Shown here: in pieces, positions 54,714 to 64,000 of the stretch
How positions within the stretch are numbered: the stretch's first letter is position 1
How the letters are laid out: each line of letters starts with the position of its first letter
Assembly: GCA_032173965.1 (NCBI GenBank)
Contig: CM063290.1
Location: 1,550,001-1,614,000, forward strand
Source: Sitta carolinensis
Taxonomy: Eukaryota; Chordata; Aves; Passeriformes; Sittidae
Direction of reading: 5' to 3'
Length of the DNA: 64,000 bases
The notes under the pieces: model-generated
Databases searched by the model: none
The model's input: the letters and a program-made list of their open reading frames with translations, nothing else
Told to the model about the DNA's origin: nothing
Translations under genes and position numbers: made by a program

Positions 54714-57584
54714 CTGCGGCACAGGCTTGGCCCAAATCCCCGGGTGTTACTGCGACAGCGCTGCCGCCTTCCCCTGCTTGTTTATGGATTGATTCCTCTC
54801 CTCCAAACCCAGAAATATTAGAGGCAAACCAGCCAGAAACCAGGGGGGAAAAACCAGCCAGGGAAACAGCTTTTCAACTTGCGGCTGTTTCCAAACCTTC
54901 CTAGGGCGCTGCCGAGATCAAGAGCAACCCCAGCCCCCCTCCCCAGCCCATTAACCCAAAGGCCGAGTTTTAATCCTTTTGTGGATGGCAATCCCGGGCT
55001 TTGGGATCACGCTGGAAGCCAGCAATGATGGGATTTATTTGGGTGGCTGTCCCGGGGGAGGGGGTGGCTGCCTTTAATCTGCTCTGCTCCCTCCTCACAC
55101 CCCTTTCCTTGGAGCTGTTAAAGGAACTAAAAATAAATCAAAGAGAGGAACAAGCCAGCGCTGGGGAAAACTTAAAAGTGGGTTTGTTTTGAAGAATTCC
55201 GGCAAGAAAAAAAAAAAAAAAAACAACAACTCTGACGTGCCCAGGTCACTGCTGGGCCACCAAATCCGGGAGGGAGGGAGGGAGGGAGCTGGGAATGATG
55301 CTGAGGAAGAGGAGGATGCTCCTGTCGTGTTCCATGCCTTGCCCCAAACCCCTGATGTTGTGTTGGAACCCAGGATATCTGGGACAGTCCTGGGTGATCC
55401 CAGCTCCAGCCAGGGGGGCACAGACCCCAGGAACTCCTGCAGCTTTGAGTTTGATCCATGAACAAATTAAACCTTTGAATGAAGAACTTAAATCACCAAA
55501 GTTTAGCTAGCATGATAGTAGGAGTTGTAGAGTGAAAAGGGAAATGTTGGGGATTTTACCCTGGGGGCTCAGGGGGTGAGATGGAGGCACTTGGGCCCTG
55601 TCCTGTGCTCCTTCCTTCTTCTTCCCAACCCCATCTCCTTGGGGATGGTGGCATTGGGGATTGGATTGGAGTGGAATGGAACTGTCTAACACAGGTGATG
55701 GGCATTGGATCAGCACTGTCAATAACTAACAGGGAATTTGGAGTATAAAAATCAGTGGGCAGAGAGTGTGCCTGGGGCTGAGCTGGGCAGCCCAGACAGA
55801 AAATATCTGAGAGAAGAAACAATAAAACAACCCTGAGAGCATCAGCTGAAGACTCCTGACTCATTCTTGGACAGCTGGGTTGGGAGAGAGCGACTTTTAC
55901 ACATTTGGGTTCATCCTGAGCAAAGCAAACCCCCAGAAATGAGCTCTGGGTGCTGGGCTGGGAAGAGCAGGTGGCCCCGGGCTCTCCTGGGGTTTGGAAG
56001 TGGCTGAGTCCGTGAATTCCATGAATTTCTGCTGGATCTTCGTGGCCTGGAGGCCCCAGCATCTGCCATCCTTTCCGTGGATGCATCCTGGAATCAGGCT
56101 GGATTCTGCCACTCTCCATGCCATAGATTTCTCTCTTCAATTGTGCTTCTCTTCTGAATTTATTCCAGTTTATTTCCCTACATCGAGCATTTTATTTAGG
56201 CCTCCATAATTCCTCCTGCTGGCTGACCAGGAAAACCTTGGCTGGCGCCCTCTGAGTGATGTTTTGTGAGCTCCTGAGCCCACATGGAATAAAAAATCCA
56301 GCGTGCAAATCCCAGCTTTAGCCCAGAAATAAAGGTTTCATTCTGCTGTGTGCCTCAGCTGGGCTTTACTGACCCTCAGCCTCAGCCAGGCCTTCAGTTT
56401 GCTTTGGAAATTTGTATTTTCAGCAGGGTCTGACAGATCCCTAGAGCAGTGCTGGGCTCCTCAGCCTCTTCCTGATTTATTCCATGTTTTTTACCATCAG
56501 TGTACAAGTGGGTGAGGTGTCTAAATTATGTGGGTTTTTTTTAAAATTTCTGACTAAAAGCAGAGAATTCAGGGGCACCCAGTGCCCGTGCCTGAGGCAG
56601 GAGCCTCCCAGTTGCCCCTGGGAACAGGATTTGGCTCCGTGTTTTGGCAGCAGGCAGGGGCTGAGCTATCTGCTGGCACCAGGGTCGCTCTGGAGATGGT
56701 TCCAGGCTCCACACGTGCGAGGAGAATTAAAAAGAAAAAGAGATCTGAGGAGAAAAGGGATTTTTGTTGGCTTACAAATCATCGCTGAGGTGGGCAGGGT
56801 GTGTGGTGGAGCCTGCTTGGCTCTGTGGGTTTTTTTCTGGGATGGGGGATGTGTCCAGGTGTTGGGATTGATTTTATTTGGGTGTTTTTGGGGAGGGATC
56901 TGTTGGCAAACCCCTGTGTCAGGGAGGTGCTGTGGATTGGGAAGGGGCTGGTGCCACTTTGGATCCAGGGATGCACCAGGCAGGGCTGGATGCCCCCACC
57001 CCTCCCAGGATCCCACAGAATTAATCCATAAAATCCACAAGCTTGCAATACGAATTTTAAATTTTACGAATTTTAATTTCATTGAAGAGATTTTAAAAAT
57101 TGGAGACTTCGTGAGGTTTCTTTGGTTCGATCTCAGGAGGGGTTTGGAGGCTCCAGAAATCAGCTGGCTTCATCTTTTTCTTTAAACTCAGAGCAAATTC
57201 TGGGGCAAAGTACAACTCCGAGGGGCAGGCCTTGGGGAAAACCTCAAATTCCATGAAAATCCAGTGTGGAAAAGCTGGAGAGCTGCCTGCCTGGCCTCTT
57301 GCCATGGAGACTGCTCCAGGCTGGCACAGCTGAGGGGGCTCTGTGCCACAGCCAGGACAATGAAGCAGAGCCTTTGTGAGAGAGCTCTGAAGCCTTGTGC
57401 AGACAGAGATCCCAAAAAAAGGCTCTGCCAAGGGCTGGAAAAGCCCTTGGAGTGTGCTGAAGCTCAGGGAAGCTGGCCTTGGGCTCAGCTCATCCCTGAA
57501 TTTTAGAGAGTTGCAAGTGCCTGGTGCTGGGAGGGCAGTGATGGGAGAGGTTTGTTCCAACCCTGGCAATAAAATCGAGGGTTT

Positions 57585-57765
57585 GTGGAGTGGAATCTCA
57601 GAATGACAGAAGGATTTGGATGGGAAGGGGCCCTGAAATCCATCCTGATGGGCAGGGACAGCTCCCACTGCCCCAAACCCCATCCAGGCTGCCCTTGGGC
57701 ACTGCCAGGATCCAGGGGCAGCCACAGCTGCTCTGGGAATTCCATTCCAGGGTCTCCCCCCGTCC
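57585..57765 (-). mobile_element. CR1 LINE 3' fragment
   Basis: On the minus strand it reads CAGAGCAGCTGTGGCTGCCC, CTGGCAGTGCCCAAGGGCAG, CAGTGGGAGCTGTCCCTGCC, then TTCCCATCCAAATCCTTCTG and a TCATTCTGAGATTCC tail. Confidence 0.85.
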
Positions 57766-58599
57766 CATTGTACAAACTCATCTACAGGCACCCTGGAAAC
57801 TCTGAACATTGATTCTCGTGATCCCCAAAACAACAAATATTTCACCCCCAAACAATAATTACACCATTTGTGTTTCTTATCAATGTGCTTAATTATAACC
57901 TCCCTAAGTGCAGTTTGGCATGGTCCACTAAACCCAAAGCCCAGCGTTCCTCTCCCACGATTTTAGGAACATTTTCACCCTGTACTGACACTGCCACCAC
58001 ATCCTCCCACTGGGGCCGTGCCACGATGGATTAATTTATTTATTTGGGGTTTATTGTGTCGGGATCTCAGCTGGGAGAGGAACTTGCAACAGCAGGAAAG
58101 GACACAATGAGTCAGCGGCGGAGGGGAACTAAAAATAAGGAAATAGCCAGGGAACGACCTTGTTTCCTTTGGGAATTACAGTTGCAAAGCAGCATCCAGG
58201 GACGAGAATGGGATTCAACATTTACTAGTGCTGGTTTTGCCCTGAAAATTCGGAGTAGATTCGTGCTGGGATGCATCACTTGGGTGTTGTTCGAGCTGGG
58301 AATTTACCTGGAATTTGCATTTGGGGTGGAATGATGTCAGCACGGCTTGGATATCTCGTTAAGCATCACAGGGCAATTGAAATTATTTCTCTGTCGTTGT
58401 GTTACACCAAATATCAGGATTTTTCTTGCTGCTGTGCCAGGTTTGGGGGAGAAATTGTGGCGTAATTCAGTTTTGCTAAGGATTCCTTGTAGGAATTCCT
58501 GCCCTGAGTGTGAGCTCTGCCTGTCCCTGCAGCTGATCCAGACAAACTTTTCCCACTGGGATGGGATCTGAGCATGGCCAGAGCAGGGTCAGTGTGGGA

Positions 58600-59445
58600 G
58601 GACCTTAATCCCAAGGAATTTAGGATTTCTTGCATCTGAAAAAGCTGATTTAGCCAGGGAACAGCTCCATGGGGTTCTGGCTGGTGGCTTTTACATGGAG
58701 AAAAATTCCATCTGGTGCTTCCCATTAGGATGGACTGGGCCACCAAACCATGCTGGGAATTCACTGGGATCCCTTCCCTGGAATTAAAAAACAAAAGTTA
58801 ACCCCCCCCCCCAAAATTCTCCATATCCAGAATTCCAGCATCTCTAATACTTAATCCCAAGAAATTCAGGATTTCTTACCTTTGGAAAATCCAGTTTAGC
58901 CAGGGAACAGCTCCATGGGGTTCTGGCTGGTGGGTTTTACATGGAGCAAAATTCCATCTGGTGGCCCAGAAACCACGCTGGGATTTCACTGGGATCCCTT
59001 CCCTGAAATTAAAAATAATTTAAAACCCCTGAAATTCTCCATATCCAGAATTCCAACACCTCTATTACTTAATCCCAAGAAATTCAGGATTTCTTACATT
59101 TGGAAAATCCAGTTTAGCCAGGGAACAGCTCCGTGGGGTTCTGGCTGGTGGCTTTTACATGGAGAAAAATTCCATCTGGTGCTTCCCACTGGGATGGACT
59201 GAGCCACCAAACCATGCTGGGAATTCACTGGGATCCCTTCCCTGAAATTAAAAATAATTTAAAACCCCTGAAATCCTCCATATCCAGAATTCCAACACCT
59301 CTATTACTTAATCCCAAGAAGTTCAGGATTTCTTGCATTTGGAACCCAGGGAACAGCTCCATGGGGTTCTGGCTGGTGGGTTTTACACAGAGCAAAAATT
59401 CCATCTGGTGGCCCAGAAACCCCTCTGGGATTTCACTGGCATCCC
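58600..59445. repeat. Tandem repeat of about 218-247 bp, 3.7 copies
   Basis: CTTAATCCCAAGAAATTCAGG or a close form occurs at 58603, 58850, 59068 and 59307. It is followed by GCCAGGGAACAGCTCCATGG, GGTTCTGGCTGGTGG and TTTTACATGGAG. Length differences come from a C-run (C10 near 58803) and from the loss or gain of a GGATGGACTG segment. Confidence 0.93.
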
Positions 59446-59639
59446 TTCCCCATGGAAACCCCCGGGAAGGAGAAACCCCCCGGCTCTCCCTGGGCTGGGA
59501 TTTGGCCCCCCAGACCCCGGGATTTTTCCTGCCCTTGCTCTGCCCCGCCGTTTATTTTTATCCGGCGCTGGCAGGACGCGGCTTCCCAGCCTGGCTCCCT
59601 GGGGCTGCCTGCCTTTATTTGGGAATTAAAATAGTGGGG

Positions 59640-59800
59640 CGGTGCTGCGGGAGCGGCGAGGTGCTGGGAAAGCTTCCCGACCTCTGGAAGCAGCGCTGGG
59701 ATGCTCCGGGAGCGCCGAGCCCGGCGGAGATGAGCCGGGAGCGGCGGGATGGAATGGGGGACGTCATGGGCAAAGCGGCCGAGGGATGCTATAAAAAGGT
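59640..59800 (+). promoter_or_regulatory. Small GC-rich island with CRE-like site and a possible first exon
   Basis: About 160 bases of high GC and CpG content stand in an AT-rich area. A CRE-like GGACGTCATGG lies at about 59759. A frame from ATG at 59730 gives MSRERRDGMGDVMGKAAEGC then YKK. It meets a donor AAAAAG/GTAAAA at 59798-59799 after exactly 23 codons, phase 0, the phase of the other SCHIP1 first exons. I do not recognise the peptide. It could be an unlisted first exon, a separate short transcript or chance. Confidence 0.35.
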
Positions 59801-59819
59801 AAAAGGGGCTGTGTAAAAA

Positions 59820-60200
59820 GAAAAAAAAAAACGAGCTTTGCTTTCCTGGTAAAGTTTAAAAAGGTTTGATAGAGACAATAAGAGAAATAAAAATAAAGCA
59901 AAGGTTAAACGCTCTTGGGGCGCTGCCAAGAGCGCGCCGGGTGTTTTGGAACCTCCCCTTTTTATCCTGTTCTTCATGCATGGATTTATGCATATTCCAA
60001 CTTTCCTGCATGGCCACTCCTTGGGTTTGTGAAGAACGAGGTTCTCTTTCCTGGTAAAGTTTAAAAAGGTTTAATAGAGACAAGAAGAGACTTAAAAATA
60101 AGGCAGAGGTTAAACGCTCTTGGGGCACTGCCAAGAGCACGCTGGTGTTTTGGAACCTCCCCTTTTTATATATTTAAGTTCTTCTTGCATGGATATATAC
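59820..60200 (-). mobile_element. Possible LTR remnant, tandemly duplicated (196-bp period)
   Basis: Two copies of a block lie at about 59836-59968 and 60045-60170. They share GGTAAAGTTTAAAAAGGTTT, GGTTAAACGCTCTTGGGG and TTTTGGAACCTCCCCTTTTT. On the minus strand each reads as a TATA-like stretch (TATATAAAAAGGGGAGG, best in the right copy), then an ATTAAA-type poly(A) signal about 100 bases later. That order suggests an avian endogenous retroviral LTR, but ends and internal coding parts are missing, so the class is uncertain. Confidence 0.4.
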
Positions 60201-60365
60201 ATACTCAAACTTTTCCAGGAACTGTTCTGCATGGGTCTGTCAAGCTCAATTCCACTTTTATTCAGTTTTTATCATCTTTTGATTTGGGCTTTGGTCTCTT
60301 TTTCACAGGCAGTGAATGCTGAGAGTCACTTGGGTTTCTTTTGGAAGTTTTCTTATCTATTCAGG

Positions 60366-60530
60366 CAGCTGAAACACACTACACCTAAATTCCAAACTAC
60401 AGCAAAAAACCTTATACATCTATCCAGGCATTTAAACACACTACACCTAAATTCCAAACTACAGCAAAGAAAAAACCTTATCCATCTATTCAGGCAGTTA
60501 AAACACACTAAAAACTACAGGAAAAAAAAA
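60366..60530. repeat. Tandem repeat of about 65 bp, 2.5 copies
   Basis: AACACACTACACCTAAATTC plus CAAACTACAGCAAA and CCTTATACATCTAT recurs twice and a half with small indels. Confidence 0.9.
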
Positions 60531-61040
60531 CATCATACTTATAACATTCATTCTAATACTTGCAAAAAGCCAGCACCAAAATATGTATTTATAACAAGCC
60601 CCAAAAGGGACAGAAAGGAGCCTTTGTGTGCCAGGCAGGAATGGTGCCCAGATCCTGCCCACACCCCTGGGATTGGGGGTGGGAGAGGAGAATGCACAGG
60701 GTTTAAAGTGTTCCTCCTGCCTGCTCGCATTATCTCCTGGTGATAAAATATCAGGGGGAGTTTCCAAAGGGATTCTCCTACCTGGAAACCCCCCGGGGGG
60801 TTTAAAGTGTTATGTGATGTGGCTCAGAAAGTTTGGCTTGGCTTTGCATTTAGCCCAGGAAGGGGAAAGGAGATAAACCCATGTTTTCTGTGATCTCCAT
60901 GGTTTGGAAATCCCAGAATAGCCCTTGTGCTGTGCAGAGAGAAAATGAGACGCTGCCTGTGGCTCTGGGACTTTAAATATAGTCCTGGTCTGGGGTTGGA
61001 AGTGACAGAGTGGCAGAAATAGCCCTGGGGGCCTGGCCCA

Positions 61041-61690
61041 GTGTCCCAGTGTCCCTGCTGGTGTCCCAGTGTCCCTGCTGGGTGTCCCAGTGTCCCTGCT
61101 GGTGTCCCAGTGTCCCTGCTGGTGTCCCAGTGCTCCTGCTGGGTGTCCCAGTGCTCCTGCTGAGTGTCCCAGTGTCCTGCTGGGTGTCCCAGTGTCCCTG
61201 CTGGGTATCCAGTGTCCCTGCTGGTGTCCCAGTGTCCCTGCTGGGTGTCCCAGTAATTCTGCTGGGTGTCCCAGTGTCCCTGCTGGATGTACCAGTATTC
61301 CTGCTGGGTGTCCCAGTGTCCCTGCTGGGTTTCTCAATATTTTTACTGGGTGTCCCAGTGTCCCTGCTGGTGTCCCAGTGTCCCTGCTGGGTTTCTCAAT
61401 ATTCTTACTGGGTGTCCCAGTGTCCCTGCTGGTGTCCAGTGTCCCTGCTGGGTTTCTCATATTCTTACTGGGTGTCCAGTGTCCTGCGGTGTCCCAGTGT
61501 CCCTGCTGGGTTTCTCAATATTCTTACTGGGTGTCCCAGGTCCCTGCTGGTGTCCCAGTGTCCCTGCTGGGTTTCTCAATATTTTTACTGGGTGTCCCAG
61601 TGTCCCTGCTGGTGTCCCAGTGTCCCTGCTGGGTTTCTCAATATTTTTACTGGGTGTCCCAGTGTCCCTGCTGGTGTCCTTTGTCCCTGT
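61041..61690. repeat. 20-bp minisatellite (CAGTGTCCCTGCTGGGTGTC) with 61-bp higher-order part
   Basis: The left half repeats CAGTGTCCCTGCTGGGTGTC. The right half (from about 61330) is a higher-order repeat of about 61 bp: TTTCTCAATATTTTTACTGG followed by two basic units, with starts near 61330, 61392, 61453, 61511, 61572 and 61634. Open frames across it are artefacts. Confidence 0.95.
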
Positions 61691-61694
61691 AGGA

Positions 61695-62105
61695 ACTGGA
61701 GCTCCAGCAGGACCTCCAGGCTCAGTCCTCAGTCAGAGGGGAGCCTGGAGCTGCCCCAGGGCTGGAGCCCCTCTGGAGCCGGGCTGGGAGAGCTGGGGGC
61801 GCTCCTGGAGAGGAGAAGGCTCCAGGGAGAGCTCCGAGCCCCTGGCAGGGCTGGAGGGGCTGCAGGAGAGCTGGGGAGGGGCTGGGGACACGGGACAGGG
61901 AATGGCTTTAAATTGGGAACAAGAGATTGGGATGGGATCCTGGGGGGAATTCCTGGCTGGGCTGGATCCTGGAATCCCTGGCAGTGCCCAGGGCCAGGCT
62001 GGCACAGGGCTGGGAGCTCCTGGGGTGGTGGGAGGGGTCCCTGCCAAGGCAGGGCTGGGGGGATTTCAGGTCCCTTCCAGCCCAAAGCACTGCAGGGGTC
62101 TGGGA
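61695..62105 (+). mobile_element. CR1 LINE 3' fragment
   Basis: Landmarks are GAGCTGCCCCAGGGCTGGAG, GAGAAGGCTCCAGGGAGAGC, TGGAGGGGCTGCAGGAGAGC, GGCAGTGCCCAGGGCCAGGC and TCAGGTCCCTTCCAGCCCAA. It starts immediately after the preceding minisatellite. Confidence 0.88.
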
Positions 62106-63789
62106 TGTGCTGGCCCTTCCGAGGAGGAAGGTCAAGGGGAAGAAGGAAAACATCCACCCAGCCTGGATTGTTTTGTTTTCCCCTTCAAAATCAAGAGCAG
62201 CTTTTCTTTTTTTTTGTTTAAAATCATGGTGAGAACTGCATTGTCCTCAGCTCTGCACAGAGCAGAAACGCTTTCATTTTTTGAGTCAGTGCCAAAATAC
62301 ACATTTAAATACCACAGGGTTTTGTTTTCCTTGGAATTACCTTTGCATTTTGAGGATTTGACCCATTATTCCTTCTATACCAAGTCAGAATACTTGATAG
62401 CCAAACCCCACCTGGCTGTTCCCCTTCTCCATTTCCATTTTTCCATACCCAGCTCTGAATTTTGAGTGCAGCTGTCAGGTAATTTATCCAAAGCCTAAAG
62501 TCCAGCTCCCTCAGGTGTATTTTATTTCTTAGTAACTGCTCCCCATTTTATAATAACAAATAGGACTCTGGATTTCTTTATGGTCATTAGCCTGAGCCTG
62601 CCTTGGGAAATGGGATATTCCCAGCTCAGACCTGGGAGCAGAGTTATTGAGAATGCTCAGTAATGACCTGCTGGAGAAAACAGATTGCACGTTGCTGAAA
62701 TGTACAGCTGTCAGCCTGGGAGCAGTGGGAAACAGCAAAATTGAAACCGATCTGGAGAGACAGAGCCGTGAGAAAGGAGGGAAAACGGATTTTGGTGGAA
62801 AGAGAGCAGCCTGGGTGCCCGGGGAGGAGGTGGGGATGCTCTGAGAGGGAGAGCTCCCAGCTGGAGTGGAGGTGGGCATGGGCTGTGGGTGCTGGATGTC
62901 AAGGAAAAGCAAATTTAGACGGGAAGAGGTGGGAGAGGCTGATCTGAGCCGGGAGAGGGGAAATTTCCAGGATTTGGTGGAATCTTGGTGCAGTGGCACA
63001 GCCAAGGGCACCCTGAGGTGGGCAGCAGCAGGGGCTGGCACCTCCCTCCTCCTGCTGCTCCCACTTCATTAAAACGTTATTTTCACTCATTTTTCCGTAT
63101 TTTTGTTCTGTCCTCCCCAGCAGGGCTGGCTGTTCTTAATCCCAAATCTGTCTCCATGGGATTGAGGTATTGGTCATTGAAACTTTAAAAACATCCTGGT
63201 CAGGGTAAAGCTTCAGAATCCTGGAGCCCAGCCCAAAAACTCCACTCGGTGGCCCGGGGTTTATTTTTTTATTATTTTTAAGGAGTTGAAATAAAAGGAG
63301 CTGGGTTATAAATGAAGTTTATTTTGGTAAGGGATTGACAATTTAATGGGCAGGGTAATAATGTGTATAATCAGCACTGGAGCTGGAATTAAATCATTAG
63401 TTATTTTAGGTGAATAATTTGCATTTTGTCACACTCCAATAAATAAAAAAGGTGCTTTATTTTTCCTGAGGTGGGGTATGGGGAGCACAATTCCATGAAT
63501 TAACCCCCTGCAGGCAGCCCAGCCTTGCCTGCTCTGTTTCCTTTTGTTGTGTTTTCTGGATTGGGTGTGAAGTGTTATTTTACAATTAAATCTTCGAGGC
63601 TTTCCAAGTGTTCCTTCCATGCTGAATTTGTCCTCGGTGTTGGCACGGGAGCCATCAGTGACAGACACCGGGGGAGAGTCTGAATGGAGCTCTGAGATTG
63701 GCACTTAATGCCCAGGGACTGCACACTGATTGATCAGGGGTTTGCTGCAAATCGTTTCGTTGGTTGCTATTTTTAAACTCCTGTGCATG

Positions 63790-64000
63790 TGTTTATATTT
63801 ATGTTTGTGTTATTTGTATTTGTGCTTATATTTATATTTGAGCTTATATTTATATTTGAGCTTTATTTGTGCTTATATTTAATTTATATTTGTATTTACA
63901 TTTATATTTGTGTTTAATTTATATTTATTTTTGTATTTATATTTATAATTATATCTATATTAATATCTATGTTTAGATATATTTTTTTATTTTATTTTAA
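63790..64000. repeat. AT-rich microsatellite-like tract (TTTATATTTGTG units)
   Basis: Imperfect repeats of TTATATTTATATTTG and TTTGTGTTTAA continue to the end of the window and may extend beyond it. Confidence 0.85.

Larger units (their letters stand above)
52046..64000 (+). other. SCHIP1 intron downstream of the short-isoform exon
   Basis: The next known SCHIP1 exon is not in the window, so this is intron to the end. Stretches with nothing recognised are 52611-53081 (CpG-rich at first), 54021-54638, 54720-57584, 57761-58599, 60530-61040 and 62106-63789. Confidence 0.65.

Noticed and set aside
54337..54735. Poly-histidine or poly-aspartate frames
   Set aside because: They come from a (GAT)n microsatellite.
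52046..64000. Search for the shared SCHIP1 3' exons (AQKNERES, FFDDGP, coiled-coil end)
   Set aside because: None of these signatures appears in any frame, so the exons are taken to lie downstream of the window.

Overview
This is vertebrate nuclear DNA, most likely from a passerine bird. I infer that from about eighteen recognisable 3'-end fragments of the CR1 LINE family in its songbird form (ending in motifs like CCAAACCATTCCGTGA), the absence of mammalian SINEs, and short exons with canonical GT/AG introns. Nothing prokaryotic was seen. All comparisons with human proteins are from memory; no alignment was run.

The one gene I can support lies on the + strand: the locus known in mammals as IQCJ-SCHIP1. 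Exons of IQCJ lie at 2155-2219, 3042-3122 and 5195-5384. They join in consistent phase (0/2, 2/2, 2/0) to an internal SCHIP1 exon at 35639-36057. A separate SCHIP1 first exon, encoding MVHQENCSYQ, lies at 52016-52045 in a CpG island. The IQCJ start exon and the shared 3' SCHIP1 exons (beginning AQKNERES in mammals) were not found and probably lie to either side of the window. In mammals the products are cortical scaffold proteins: IQCJ-SCHIP1 binds ankyrin-G at axon initial segments and nodes of Ranvier, and SCHIP1 binds schwannomin/merlin.

The rest is intron and is unusually rich in tandem repeats: about 15 kb of 64 kb by my count. Arrays have units of 9 to about 320 bp. The largest is a roughly 4 kb satellite (20.88-24.84 kb) of 40-bp units, each with a 14-bp palindrome, followed by three more arrays up to 26.46 kb. 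Others lie at 0.6-1.3, 15.9-16.5, 18.3-19.1, 27.2-28.1, 28.7-29.0, 34.6-35.4, 42.5-44.3, 52.2-52.6, 53.1-54.0, 58.6-59.4 and 61.0-61.7 kb. Two LTR-like promoter remnants (about 5.6 and 60 kb) and a small GC-rich patch with a possible extra first exon (59.73 kb) were also noted. The repeat density, the GC-rich exons and the short distance between the IQCJ and SCHIP1 parts suggest a microchromosome or subtelomeric setting, and the coding exons look divergent. The locus could be a fast-evolving orthologue or a retained paralogue of IQCJ-SCHIP1.
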